From: an uncultured Bacteroides sp.
GTDB taxonomy: Bacteria > Bacteroidota > Bacteroidia > Bacteroidales > Bacteroidaceae
Direction: 5' to 3'
Assembly (NCBI GenBank): GCA_958477465.1
Contig: CAUEFX010000002.1
Location: 1-64,000 of the forward strand
DNA length: 64,000 nt
This document shows, piece by piece, positions 24,779 to 34,189 of this stretch. The position numbers were made by a program, and so were the translations under genes. Positions within the stretch are counted from its first letter, which is position 1. Every line of letters begins with the position of its first letter. The notes under the pieces are model-generated. The model did not search any database. It was not told the DNA's origin and saw nothing but the letters and a program-made list of their open reading frames with translations.

Positions 24779-26047
24779 CTACCATTTAGCTAAGAAAATA
24801 CGCGGGTTGATATTAAGGGAAACCCATCCCCAATCTTGCCAGGCATTATGGCTGCCGCCTTTCACCACATCCATGTATTTCGTTCCGAGCATGGTGGAAT
24901 AACCGACGGTCAGTTTCACATCTTTCATCACGGTATAATCTACCTGCAGGTCGAACTCCGATCCGAGGTTACGTCCTTTGTCATTCTTTACCGTTACGTC
25001 ATAAGTCGTAGAGAAGTGGTGATAATTCAACGACAGCGCCCAACGGGGATTCGGCTTGAAATCAACGCTCAGTTGTTTATCCCACAACCCCTTGTTGTAT
25101 GCAGAAGCATAGAAGTAATCCATGCCGCCATAAAACTTATGGTGCGTACCGTAAAGCGGATCGAACGTAGAGGCTTTGCTGCTTTCCGGATCACCGCTCA
25201 AGTAGTCGGTCAATATGCCGACAGACCACTGCCGGTTGATTTTATACCCCGCTTTCACACCGAGCATATAGGCAGAGACCTTTTTCACTCCATCGCCTAC
25301 CTTTCTTTTGCCGAACTGATAGTAGGCACTTCCGTTCAATGTCCAGTTTCCGGGGGTATAGGTGAGGTAAGTTCCGGTGGTAGGCATGTAATTGGTTCTC
25401 CCTCTTTCGGGTGTTCCTGTCTCATAGCCCACGTTCATGAAGAGCAGAGAGGCATCAAAATCCTCGGCCCAATTACCATGATACCACAAGGTCTGCATGG
25501 TTTTATAAGGCTGTGCATTCGAAGGATTATAAAAGCTGCCGCCTATCGTTTTTTCATCGTTCTGGTTGAAAGCAAGGACCAGGTGCATCTTATGTTTCCC
25601 TGCTTCGTATCCCAGTTTCAATGCGTCATGAAAACGTCCTGCCACATTCCAGTCGAGGCTGCCCAGCAAACGCTCATCATCATACACCAACGACTGACGC
25701 CCCAACTGTGCGAAGAGCCCTTTGCCCAAGTCCAGCTTTGCCCATGCCTCATGAAGAATAAAACGTCCGTTCTTATCGATCTGAGGGTCTTGTCCCCATA
25801 CCCCTACATGCTGGGCCGAGAACTTCATCTGCAGACGGTCCCGCTTATACCCGAGTGAGAAACGGGCACGGTTGTTTATAAAAAAGGCGGGAAGCTGCCC
25901 GTCGGCACGCGGAGTAAGCACACCATTGCGATATTCGCCACGGGCACGTAGCTGTGCATCAATGGCAAATTCATTCTTTTCTTCCTGTGCACAGACAGCA
26001 GAAGAGCACAAAACCAATCCGGTTAAAAAAATAGCAGTCAGTTTCAT
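24779..26047 (-). CDS. Outer-membrane porin, alginate-export (AlgE-like) family
   Basis: A 422-residue exported beta-barrel. A signal peptide (residues 1-20, ending VCAQ) is followed by alternating amphipathic strands, and the protein ends in an aromatic residue (AKW). The family motif region RARFSLGYKRDRLQMKFSAQHVGVWG and the GRQSLVYDDERLLG segment are typical of the alginate_exp family found beside Bacteroidetes nitrite-reduction genes. It probably forms a channel for small anionic solutes such as nitrite, which is inference from context. It starts 6 nt after the ccsA stop and is likely the last gene of the nrf operon. Confidence 0.8.
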   Translation of the reverse strand: MKLTAIFLTGLVLCSSAVCAQEEKNEFAIDAQLRARGEYRNGVLTPRADGQLPAFFINNRARFSLGYKRDRLQMKFSAQHVGVWGQDPQIDKNGRFILHEAWAKLDLGKGLFAQLGRQSLVYDDERLLGSLDWNVAGRFHDALKLGYEAGKHKMHLVLAFNQNDEKTIGGSFYNPSNAQPYKTMQTLWYHGNWAEDFDASLLFMNVGYETGTPERGRTNYMPTTGTYLTYTPGNWTLNGSAYYQFGKRKVGDGVKKVSAYMLGVKAGYKINRQWSVGILTDYLSGDPESSKASTFDPLYGTHHKFYGGMDYFYASAYNKGLWDKQLSVDFKPNPRWALSLNYHHFSTTYDVTVKNDKGRNLGSEFDLQVDYTVMKDVKLTVGYSTMLGTKYMDVVKGGSHNAWQDWGWVSLNINPRIFLAKW

Positions 26048-26053
26048 ATTATA

Positions 26054-26845
26054 TCAGTTTAAATTATAAGTATGCACACTCGTCCCCTGTGCCGAAGGCA
26101 GATAATTGATGCCATACCAGCACATTTGAAGTAAAAGAAAACAGAACAGCAGTCCGGCAAGCGCCTTGCGATGGCTCCTGTGCCGATGAAGCCGGAAATG
26201 GATGTAACACAGGTAACCGATCCACGTGGCGACGGCCCATGTCTCTTTCGGGTCCCAGCTCCAGTAGTGTCCCCAGGCCTCTTTTGCCCACAAAGCGCCG
26301 AAAAGCATTCCCAAGGTCATAAATGAAAGTCCCACATACACCAGATCGTCGCAAAGCTCCATTTCCCGTTCGGCTGCCGGTTTCTTCTTTATCCATAGCA
26401 GATAAACCGCCATCACCGCAGCTGCCCCAAGCATGGCATAAGCAAACATATATACGATGACATGCGGTGCGAACCAAGGACTCTGCAAGGCCGGCATCAG
26501 CGTTTTATTATGAATTTCGGGTTTAAAAAGATTAATGCAGATAAATACCAGCGACAAGATGAAGCTGAAGCTCAGTATCCACTTGTAACGCCAACGAACA
26601 TAGGTGATAATGCCTGCCAGCGGCAAAAAGAAAGAGTACCACAAACGGGTTTCCCCCATCGTACGCATCGGCGGACGCTCTAATGCAATCCACATACCCA
26701 GGATAAAGCTGAAGAAGACAAGCAACCCCGCCAACGTAAAGCCTAATACCCGACCCATCGGTTTGCCTTTCCAGGCGCTAACGGCCCCAACCGCCCAAAG
26801 ACAAAGAGAGACTGCTGCAAACAGCCCGAACAAATCCCAACTCAT
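26054..26845 (-). CDS. ccsA: Cytochrome c assembly protein CcsA (heme exporter/ligase)
   Basis: A 263-residue inner-membrane protein of system II cytochrome c maturation. The tryptophan-rich heme-handling motif is clear: WGHYWSWDPKETWAVATW, with conserved His residues in flanking helices. There are about eight membrane segments. The ATG at 26845 overlaps the preceding stop as ATGA (26842-26845), so translation is coupled to the ResB/CcsB-like gene. It serves the multiheme NrfA and NrfH encoded just upstream. Longer upstream reading is an artefact of overlap with that gene. Confidence 0.9.
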   Translation of the reverse strand: MSWDLFGLFAAVSLCLWAVGAVSAWKGKPMGRVLGFTLAGLLVFFSFILGMWIALERPPMRTMGETRLWYSFFLPLAGIITYVRWRYKWILSFSFILSLVFICINLFKPEIHNKTLMPALQSPWFAPHVIVYMFAYAMLGAAAVMAVYLLWIKKKPAAEREMELCDDLVYVGLSFMTLGMLFGALWAKEAWGHYWSWDPKETWAVATWIGYLCYIHFRLHRHRSHRKALAGLLFCFLLLQMCWYGINYLPSAQGTSVHTYNLN

Positions 26846-28086
26846 GCCTTCTCCTCCTTTCTTTTGTGTGATGATGCAAACATGCAGACAGCACCGGCTA
26901 TCATCATCCATATACCGGCATAGACCATAGGCAACCAGGGATCGCTGACCAACTCGAACACACTGATATCACTCCAGCGCCCTTTTTCCTCGTCATAGCT
27001 CAACTGGTAAATCTTCCATCCTTCTATCTCCAACGGGCGGTTCACCTCGATCGTCGCTTCCGCCTGCGCTCCCGACTGTGTGTAAACAGTTACTTCGGAA
27101 GCGAAACGTTTCGGTTCGCGTTCGGGCATGATAAGGCTGACTTCCCGATTCAGCCGAAGCGCCTTGTACGGGAACATAAAACTGCCGCAACTCACCCAGC
27201 CTTCGCATTGTCCGCCATCTCCGGTGTTCCGGGCTTTCACATAGAGAGCATAAGTCGCTCCCACTGAATGGAATTCCACAAATTTCATTGTATCTCCGGC
27301 TGTCACACCGGCAGCCATCGGCAACCGTTTTTCGATCTTAATTTCCCAATCCAGCAATGTTTCCTCATCGCAATCATCTTCTATCAGGATGTTCTCCGGT
27401 CTTCCTGCCGGAAGCGCCTTCCCCGATTCATTATCGATCAGCATCAATTTAGGCGGGTATTCATCTATGGCGAAGTCATGCAATTCGATTGCCAACGGAA
27501 GTTCCACCATCTCTTTCTGGCGGTTCAGCGCACGCCACTCGGCTTTGCCTGCACGGGTAGTCATTTCAAGCCGTTGCATATCGGCACTTCCCAATACGGC
27601 ACCGGTCAATGCCAGAAAAAGCCCGGCATGATTGAGAAAAAACGGAATATCACGCCATGACCGATTGTGTATCCGGCGGAGAATCACCATTCCCAGCAAC
27701 GTGACAAACCACAGAAAAAGCAATACGAAAGAGCAGGCGGAAAGCATCTGCGAGAATCCTAACCAGGCTTCGAAGCCCGTTACCGTAACCTCCGGCCGCA
27801 ATTGGCGGACAAGTCCCATTATGACCGTCATCACGACCAGGGAGATCATGGATGTGACAGCCGCCTGAGGGCTACTCATCCAACGGACAAAGTAATACTT
27901 GCGAAAGAAGGCATGCAGGGCTATCAACAGAAGCAGGTAGCCTACTCCCACATATATATTCACCGGCCATGCAAGCACAGAAAGCGTACACTTCCCAAGT
28001 ATCATCTGCCAGAAAGTACCGATAAGAAAGAATCCGCCGCAGACAGCGAACCCTTCTTTATATCCCCATGGTTTTTGCCACATCAT
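26842..28086 (-). CDS. ResB/CcsB-like cytochrome c biogenesis protein
   Basis: About 414 residues. Four N-terminal membrane helices (to about residue 165), a large periplasmic domain rich in beta-strands (about 180-375), and a final helix (VYAGIWMMIAGAVCMFAS) match ResB/CcsB architecture. Partnered with CcsA, it delivers heme to CxxCH/K sites outside the inner membrane. I place the start at ATG 28086 (MMWQKPWGYKEG). The frame is open to a TTG at 28152 directly after the nrfA stop, but those residues are not membrane-like. It overlaps ccsA by 4 nt. Confidence 0.82.
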   Translation of the reverse strand: MMWQKPWGYKEGFAVCGGFFLIGTFWQMILGKCTLSVLAWPVNIYVGVGYLLLLIALHAFFRKYYFVRWMSSPQAAVTSMISLVVMTVIMGLVRQLRPEVTVTGFEAWLGFSQMLSACSFVLLFLWFVTLLGMVILRRIHNRSWRDIPFFLNHAGLFLALTGAVLGSADMQRLEMTTRAGKAEWRALNRQKEMVELPLAIELHDFAIDEYPPKLMLIDNESGKALPAGRPENILIEDDCDEETLLDWEIKIEKRLPMAAGVTAGDTMKFVEFHSVGATYALYVKARNTGDGGQCEGWVSCGSFMFPYKALRLNREVSLIMPEREPKRFASEVTVYTQSGAQAEATIEVNRPLEIEGWKIYQLSYDEEKGRWSDISVFELVSDPWLPMVYAGIWMMIAGAVCMFASSHKRKEEKA

Positions 28087-28152
28087 CAGTTGAAAAGTTG
28101 AAAGTTTGTGATTGAAGCCTACTGTTGAAAGATTACAGCCGGAAAGGTTCAA

Positions 28153-29634
28153 CTAAATTGCAACCAGCTTGCCATTTGCTTTAGCCTCTTTCAGCCATTG
28201 CGGAGCAAGCTCTTTCAGGAACTTATGTTTGTTCTCGTGTTCTTTCTTCATATCGAGGCCGATATACTCCTGCGCCTTTGCCTTTGTAGAGATATCCGGC
28301 ATGGGTACTTCGCCTGTAAATCCGTGATTGGCCAATACCTTAGAGATGGAGAGACGTGCCAGCAGTGCCTTGTCGAGCCCGTGACCCAGTATACGCTGGA
28401 TTTCTTGCGGTGCATGGAAAGAACCGCCATGAGAGGCTACGCCGAAATCCCATCTCCACTGCGCTTGGCGGATCAGTGCCAGCGCTTCCTTCATCTGCGG
28501 TTCGGTAGCTCCCTTCTTCCAGGCGAATTCCGCTTCAATATGCGCCTTCGCCAATTCCTGTTCCAGACGGTTACGGACTTCATTCGCTTTACGCTGACGG
28601 TCGTAAACATTATTGCGCAGGGTCTCTTCACTTTCACGATGGCATACCTGGCATGTACGGTCCACCATTGCCAGCGGGCTTTGTACGTGGTGATCACTGA
28701 ACTTCATACCGCCTTCGCTCTTGTATGGCATGTGGCAATCGGCACAAGAAACGCCACGCTGCGCATGAATACCCAGTTCCGCAATTTCATAGTCCGGATG
28801 CTGCGCTTTCAAAATGCGCGCTTTGCTCAATGTATGTGTATAGTCGGCAAAATCAGCCTCATCATAATAAGCCTCCATCTCCTCTACGGTGAAACCTTTG
28901 TCCCACGGGAATGTCAGGTACTTGGCATCGCCCTTGAAGTAGTACTCCACATGGCATTGGGCACATACCAACGAACGCATTTCCTGCGGGGTGGCTTTGT
29001 CGATGTCTTTTCCCTGCCGGGCAAATGCTTCACGCAGAGCCGGACGGCTGATATGCAGTTTCATGTTCTCCGGCTCATGACAGTCGGCACAACCGATAGG
29101 GTTTACAACCTCATTCCCCAAAGCAGCCCATTTGTTATTATAGAAAGCATCCACACCAACGGCTTCCATCATACGGGGTACGTCGGGACTCTTACAAGTC
29201 CAGCAGGTAGAAGGTTGCGGACCGGTATGCGGATCCGTCGGTGCCCCTGTGCGGAGAGAGCGTGTAATGTCTTCGACAGCATGCATGTGTCCGCGCGGAG
29301 TCGTATAGTCTTTAGAGAAGGCATATCCTGCCCAAAGTACGACCATTTCCGGCCTTTTTTCCAGAACATCCACTGCTTCGCTGCCGTTGAATTCGCTTTC
29401 AAAACCGGTCTGTGCCGTTTGTGTCCACGTATCATACTGACGCGGATAATTCTCTCCGAAGATCTCATTACGGGCTTCGACGCCTTTGATTTCCACCCGT
29501 TTATTATTGAACACACTGACAATTTCCGCCCGGCGCTCCATCAAAGAGGAGGCCACCAGTCCCAATACAAACACGACCGCCATCGTTACACCAAACAACA
29601 ACCATCCTTGCCATGACTTTAATTTCTTTTCCAT
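28153..29634 (-). CDS. nrfA: Ammonia-forming pentaheme cytochrome c nitrite reductase
   Basis: Periplasmic six-electron reduction of nitrite to ammonium. The 493-residue product has an N-terminal signal-anchor (about 10-31) and five heme sites: the catalytic CWTCK at C144/C147/K148, then CADCH (181), CAQCH (223), CADCH (296) and CQVCH (327). Lys as proximal ligand of heme 1 is the NrfA hallmark. The length is typical. It starts 14 nt after nrfH and is followed by the two heme-assembly genes. It enables nitrite respiration or detoxification in the gut. Confidence 0.96.
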   Translation of the reverse strand: MEKKLKSWQGWLLFGVTMAVVFVLGLVASSLMERRAEIVSVFNNKRVEIKGVEARNEIFGENYPRQYDTWTQTAQTGFESEFNGSEAVDVLEKRPEMVVLWAGYAFSKDYTTPRGHMHAVEDITRSLRTGAPTDPHTGPQPSTCWTCKSPDVPRMMEAVGVDAFYNNKWAALGNEVVNPIGCADCHEPENMKLHISRPALREAFARQGKDIDKATPQEMRSLVCAQCHVEYYFKGDAKYLTFPWDKGFTVEEMEAYYDEADFADYTHTLSKARILKAQHPDYEIAELGIHAQRGVSCADCHMPYKSEGGMKFSDHHVQSPLAMVDRTCQVCHRESEETLRNNVYDRQRKANEVRNRLEQELAKAHIEAEFAWKKGATEPQMKEALALIRQAQWRWDFGVASHGGSFHAPQEIQRILGHGLDKALLARLSISKVLANHGFTGEVPMPDISTKAKAQEYIGLDMKKEHENKHKFLKELAPQWLKEAKANGKLVAI

Positions 29635-29648
29635 AATTGTGCTGTCTT

Positions 29649-30239
29649 TTATTTTTTATTTATCATTTTACGTAACCATTCCGGTGCAGGTGATTCCGGA
29701 TACGGGACCAGTGCATCCGGTGTGGTGGAAAGACTGTTCTGCCCGTGCGCCACATCACGGTGACAATCCCAGCAAGCCTTGCCTTCGCCCGCCTGAGACA
29801 TCATGTAGTCGATACGCCCGGTAGAGACAAACTCGGTATTCAACTGCGTATGGCAACGGATACAGTTGTTCATAATCACTCCCGCGCTCTCATCATTGGC
29901 CTGTATCACCTGAGGCTCGCCCCGAGTAAGGAAAACCGCCACATGGCGCATGCCGTCCATTCCCTTGAATGCCCATTTCCTGACCGGATTTTCATGCGGC
30001 ACATGGCAGTCATTGCACGTAGCGTCACGCCCGTGCGAGCTATGTACCCAGGTGGCATAGTAAGGCCCCATGATATGACAATTGACACAAGCAGCCGGCT
30101 CATCGCCCAGATAGGTATGCGCCCAGAGCATATACAAGAAAAGCAGCCCTCCGCCAACAATCAGCCCGGACAAGGCTATGACAGCCATCTTCCGGCGTCT
30201 GGAAGGAAGTAACCAATGAATAATTTCTTTTACTTTCAT
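29649..30239 (-). CDS. nrfH: Membrane-anchored tetraheme cytochrome NrfH
   Basis: Quinol dehydrogenase of the NapC/NirT family. It passes electrons from menaquinol to NrfA. The 196-residue product has one N-terminal membrane helix (about 18-40) and four CxxCH sites: C51, C75, C126 and C156. I chose the ATG at 30239 (MKVKEIIHW). An in-frame ATG at 30287 would add 16 residues across the probable promoter. It is the first gene of the nrfHA-ccsB-ccsA-porin operon. Confidence 0.94.
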   Translation of the reverse strand: MKVKEIIHWLLPSRRRKMAVIALSGLIVGGGLLFLYMLWAHTYLGDEPAACVNCHIMGPYYATWVHSSHGRDATCNDCHVPHENPVRKWAFKGMDGMRHVAVFLTRGEPQVIQANDESAGVIMNNCIRCHTQLNTEFVSTGRIDYMMSQAGEGKACWDCHRDVAHGQNSLSTTPDALVPYPESPAPEWLRKMINKK

Positions 30240-30284
30240 AAGGACATGAAGAATGTTTGCGCAAAGAAGTGAAAAAGATGCTAA

Positions 30285-30306
30285 CAAATATGTAATCTAC
30301 ATTACA
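30285..30306 (-). promoter_or_regulatory. Palindrome overlapping the nrf promoter
   Basis: TGTAAT-CTAC-ATTACA (30291-30306) is a perfect 6-4-6 palindrome of Crp/Fnr-operator form. It overlaps a 7-of-8 -7 box (CATATTTG, minus strand 30292-30285) that would drive nrfH. A site this close to the start point fits repression better than class II activation. The Crp/Fnr protein at 24041-24727 is the obvious candidate binder. This is inference. Confidence 0.55.
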
Positions 30307-30401
30307 CTTGGAAGAATTTATTTTGCATCGGTTGCACATTTATCACGTCCGGTAATGTCAGAACTGCCACAGCCGGCAACAGGAAGAGATGGATAGGACG
30401 C

Positions 30402-31411
30402 TTACAACGCCGGGCCGAACTGAAAGCCTTGCCTGTTAAACCAGCTTTCCTTCTGCAATACATTGTTATAGAACACATCGAAGCTGCATAGCGTGCCCTT
30501 ATGCCACATCTGCTCGGCCACAGCCAGTATGCGCGGATACAGACGGTGGTCTATCATATCCTCCGTTACTCCATAATCTGTCCAAAGCGCACAAGTCATG
30601 CCCAATATCAGCGGGTTCTCTTCCGGCAGATAAGAAGGGTTATGAAGGTATACATCCCTCAAATCGAAAGTACGGTCTTCATTATATCCTCTCCGGGCAT
30701 ATCTATTTCGGGAACAACGGTAATATTCCGATCCGCCGCATATCGCACGATCTCCCTGATGTCATCCTGCGAATAAAAGCCCTGCTGTCCGATTCCCTTT
30801 CCCACAAAAGCTCCGGTCTGCACCAGCTCCGGATAACGCTTGATTTCAATCCGCCAGCCTAATCCTTCCGTCAGATGCCAATGAAAACGGTTCATCTTCA
30901 GCAAAGAGGCCATATCTATATACTTCTTGACAGTCGATACTTTTTGGAACTGCCGTCCGGAGTCGAGCATAAAACAGCGCCAATTCAGACGAGGACTATC
31001 TGCTATTTCGGCGCAAACAAACGTGGGATACCCCTGATCCCGATTTACCCATTGCCGCAAAGTCTGTACGGCATAAATAAAGCCGCCATTGTCTTTGGCA
31101 CGTATCTCTATACGCCTTTGCGTAATATGAATTCTGTAACTTTCGGAAGACAGAGAAGAGTCTGAAACGAAGCAGACCACCGCTTTCTGTTTCTTATCAG
31201 ACAACCGTATGGAGGCAGCATCCAATACATCTTTTCGGAGCAGTTCAAGGTAAACAACCGATGGGTCGGCGGCATATACTACGGGGTATTTGTCTTTTAA
31301 GTGGAATGTTCCACCTGTGTTCCGTACCTTTTCCGGAGTGGGTATCGGTAATTGAGCAAACGAATGTCCGACAAAGAAGAGCAGGGAAATAAAGACCGGC
31401 AAGTGTTTCAT
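30402..31411 (-). pseudogene. Broken GH20 beta-N-acetylhexosaminidase
   Basis: The 5' part (31411-30659) encodes a signal peptide, the GH20b domain and the start of the catalytic barrel (MLDSGRQFQKVSTVKKYIDM, RFHWHLTEGLGWRIEIK, VPEIDMPG). It then shifts frame and stops. The 3' part (from about 30690 to 30402) resumes in another frame with RTFDLRDVYLHNPSYLPEEN and CALWTDYG, a GH20 C-terminal region. The middle of the barrel, where the catalytic Asp-Glu pair should lie, is absent. So an internal deletion with a frameshift at about 30680-30700 has inactivated the gene. It once would have been an exported hexosaminidase. Confidence 0.85.
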
Positions 31412-31530
31412 GTATTCAGAATTAAGAGTTTGATCAAAAAATAAGTATTTAAAATGGAAGTTAGAGCAAAATGCAGTATAAAAGCTGTAAATAAGCGATT
31501 TAGATGGCGGATTTGGAGAAGGACGTAAAG

Positions 31531-31758
31531 TCAGGAAGAAACCACTTCAAATAGTTGTTTATGTAGTTTTTTCGGTATAGTGGTAAACATATAAAGACCT
31601 TTCTCTGTAAAAACCTTAGGTAAAACAGGAGAGAACTTCAGCTTGGGGTTATCGAAAATTTCGATAACCTTTTCTTTTTTGTTCCTGGTCAAAGTCAAGA
31701 CATAACCTTCTGGAAACTCATATACACCCCTCCTATTTTGAAACGCCCCTTGAAACAC
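31531..31758 (-). pseudogene. Fragment of an ORF6N-domain-like protein
   Basis: A 75-residue frame. The segment KLKFSPVLPKVFTEKGLYMFTTI resembles the conserved ORF6N core (F-S-x-x-x-P-x-x-FTEQG-x-x-ML) found in many Bacteroides proteins of phage or accessory origin. The usual N-terminal region and the C-terminal helices are missing, so this is probably a remnant. It lies in a decayed zone between the broken GH20 gene and the FKBP gene. No function is claimed. Confidence 0.45.
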
Positions 31759-31806
31759 AGAAAAACACGTAGTTCTTCCTTATAAACCAATCCCCATAAC
31801 AAAATC

Positions 31807-31873
31807 AGTCGTCCCTTAGAAAACCAATTCTACATTGACACTCAATGCAGCAATAGTTTCCTAAGGGACGACT
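31807..31873. repeat. 67-nt nested hairpin
   Basis: AGTCGTCCCTTAG (31807-31819) pairs perfectly with 31861-31873. Within the 41-nt loop, CATTGA (31833-31838) pairs with TCAATG (31842-31847). Neither strand has a T-tract. It may be a structured RNA, a mobile-element end, or a 3' structure of the FKBP-glyS transcript. No coding potential is seen. Confidence 0.65.
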
Positions 31874-31957
31874 ATAAGCAACGAACCTTAAATTTAAAAA
31901 ATCTATCTTCGTATTATCCCCTTATTCCTCTATCTTACAGGAATAGGGAGTATCTGG

Positions 31958-32584
31958 TTACTCACTTAATTCCGAGATCGACAGCGCATTCGAACTTCGA
32001 TTCTCGATACTGTATAATTGCAGATCAAATATCAAAGTCGAATATCCTAAAATGCTACCGCTACCATTGGAACCATATCCATATTTCCAAGGGATATAAA
32101 CCTCCCAACGATCTCCCACACTCATGCGTTGAAGTATTTCAGTCCAACCGGTAACAACTTCTGTCACTTTGAATTTACTCGGCGAATCAAATGCCGTCGG
32201 GTTTTCTCCCTTAAAGCCATCAAACCTGGTACCAATAATCAAAGAGCCTTTATAGTACATATATACACTATCCGTGTAGAAAGGTTGAATATCTTCCGAT
32301 ACATATCCCTCGATGTACTCGTCCTTATCAGCCCCTTCCGCCGGCGTATCCTTTACCGGAGTCTTCTCCTTATAAAAGATATAATCTTCCGGAGCACTCA
32401 ACAAATGAATAGTATCCAATCCGCTTGCTTCCCGGTTCGTCATGAATTCATTATACAAAGAATCAATAAACGCTTCGTTGCGTTCCTGCCAGTTATCATA
32501 GATGCTCACCTCTTTGGTTTCCTCACAAGAGACAAAAGCCAAGGCCAGTAAAAGAATTGGTAATAAATAGATTTTTTTATTCAT
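31958..32584 (-). CDS. FKBP-type peptidyl-prolyl isomerase lipoprotein
   Basis: A 208-residue lipoprotein. Signal peptide with lipobox FVSC (Cys20), an acidic Asp-rich linker, then a C-terminal FKBP domain (about 95-195: GSLIIGTRFDGF, GWTEILQRMSVGDRWEVYIPWKYGYG, LIFDLQL). These residues fit the FKBP fold that catalyses cis-trans proline isomerisation, here probably for periplasmic or surface protein folding. The start is 11 nt after the glyS stop, so it is likely co-transcribed. Confidence 0.85.
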   Translation of the reverse strand: MNKKIYLLPILLLALAFVSCEETKEVSIYDNWQERNEAFIDSLYNEFMTNREASGLDTIHLLSAPEDYIFYKEKTPVKDTPAEGADKDEYIEGYVSEDIQPFYTDSVYMYYKGSLIIGTRFDGFKGENPTAFDSPSKFKVTEVVTGWTEILQRMSVGDRWEVYIPWKYGYGSNGSGSILGYSTLIFDLQLYSIENRSSNALSISELSE

Positions 32585-32595
32585 TCGTCAAGGTT

Positions 32596-34137
32596 TTATT
32601 GGATTGTTTTCAAAAGCGAAGTAATGCTTACTCTGTCGGCAATGATGTTATTCAGTTCAGAGATAGCTACACGCTCCTGCTGCATCGTATCGCGATTACG
32701 CAAAGTAACACAATTGTCTTCCAATGTCTGATGATCGACAGTTACGCAAAACGGAGTACCGATGGCATCCTGACGGCGATAGCGTTTACCGATGCTGTCT
32801 TTTTCATCATACTGGCAGTGGAAATGGAACTTAAGATCGTCAATGATCTCACGGGCCTTTTCGGGCAGTCCGTCTTTCTTCACCAACGGCATAACAGCTA
32901 ATTTCACCGGTGCAAGAGCTGCAGGCAGTTTCAATACGACACGGCTTTCACCGCTTTCAAGCTGCTCTTCGCAATATGCGGCACTCATGACGCTGAGGAA
33001 CATACGGTCCACACCGATAGACGTCTCGATTACATACGGAGTATATGATTCATTCAATTCCGGATCGAAATACTTGATGCTCTTACCGGAGAACTTCTCA
33101 TGCTGGCTAAGGTCGAAGTTGGTACGGGAGTGAATACCCTCCACTTCTTTAAAGCCAAACGGCATCAGGAATTCAATATCGGTAGCGGCATTGGCATAGT
33201 GCGCCAATTTATCGTGATCGTGATAACGGTAGTGATCATCGCCAAAGCCAAGAGCCTTGTGCCATTTCAAACGGATCTCTTTCCATTTCTTGAACCACTC
33301 CAGTTCGGTTCCCGGTTTTACAAAGAACTGCATCTCCATCTGTTCGAACTCACGCATACGGAAAATGAACTGACGTGCCACAATCTCATTACGGAATGCC
33401 TTACCGATCTGTGCAATACCGAAAGGAATTTTCATACGGCCTGTCTTCTGAACATTGAGGTAGTTCACAAAAATACCCTGTGCCGTTTCCGGACGCAAGT
33501 AAATCTTCATGGCACCATCTGCGGTAGAACCCATTTCCGTGGAGAACATCAGGTTGAACTGACGCACTTCCGTCCAGTTCTTCGTTCCGGAGATCGGGCA
33601 GACAATCTCTTCGTCGATGATGATCTGGCGAAGTTCATCCAGATTATTATCGTTCAGCGCTTTCGCAAAGCGGGTATGAAGAGCGTCACGCTTGGCCTGA
33701 TGCTCAAGGACACGGGCGTTTGTGCTGCGGAACTGCGCCTCATCAAAAGCATCACCGAATCTCTTGGCGGCTTTAGCAACCTCTTTATTGATCTTCTCAT
33801 CGTATTTGGCAAGTTGATCTTCGATGAGCACGTCTGCACGATAACGTTTCTTTGAATCCCTATTGTCAATCAACGGATCGTTGAACGCATCAACGTGTCC
33901 GGAAGCTTTCCAGATAGTAGGGTGCATAAAAATAGCAGAGTCGATACCGACAATATTTTCGTGTAGCAACACCATGCTGTCCCACCAGTATTTCTTTATA
34001 TTGTTTTTGAGTTCAACACCCATCTGACCATAGTCATATACAGCTCCCAGTCCATCATAAATATCACTTGAAGGAAATACAAAACCATATTCTTTGCAAT
34101 GTGATACGAGTTTCTTAAAAACGTCTTCTTGTGCCAT
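32596..34137 (-). CDS. glyS: Glycyl-tRNA synthetase, single-chain class II type
   Basis: Charges tRNA-Gly with glycine. The 513-residue protein is the alpha2 type also found in eukaryotes, not the alpha2beta2 type. Class II motifs are visible: GLGAVYDYGQMG near the N-terminus, RPETAQGIFVNY and FRNEIVARQFIFRMREFEQMEMQFF (motif 2 region), then GVDRMFLSVM (motif 3), followed by an anticodon-binding domain (LAPVKLAVMPL). The start at 34137 is 53 nt from an exact -7 box on the minus strand (34197-34190). Confidence 0.95.
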   Translation of the reverse strand: MAQEDVFKKLVSHCKEYGFVFPSSDIYDGLGAVYDYGQMGVELKNNIKKYWWDSMVLLHENIVGIDSAIFMHPTIWKASGHVDAFNDPLIDNRDSKKRYRADVLIEDQLAKYDEKINKEVAKAAKRFGDAFDEAQFRSTNARVLEHQAKRDALHTRFAKALNDNNLDELRQIIIDEEIVCPISGTKNWTEVRQFNLMFSTEMGSTADGAMKIYLRPETAQGIFVNYLNVQKTGRMKIPFGIAQIGKAFRNEIVARQFIFRMREFEQMEMQFFVKPGTELEWFKKWKEIRLKWHKALGFGDDHYRYHDHDKLAHYANAATDIEFLMPFGFKEVEGIHSRTNFDLSQHEKFSGKSIKYFDPELNESYTPYVIETSIGVDRMFLSVMSAAYCEEQLESGESRVVLKLPAALAPVKLAVMPLVKKDGLPEKAREIIDDLKFHFHCQYDEKDSIGKRYRRQDAIGTPFCVTVDHQTLEDNCVTLRNRDTMQQERVAISELNNIIADRVSITSLLKTIQ

Positions 34138-34189
34138 TTTTGTTGTATCTTTAATTAATTTGAAATCATTATTCAGCTAAAAAGCGCCA

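Noticed and set aside
24836..25858. 340-codon plus-strand frame opposite the alginate-export-type porin
   Set aside because: Low-complexity antisense of a beta-barrel gene, without a signal peptide or domain.
28198..29616. Long plus-strand open frame (472 codons) opposite nrfA
   Set aside because: nrfA on the other strand has five heme motifs. The opposite frame has no recognisable domain and is a compositional shadow.
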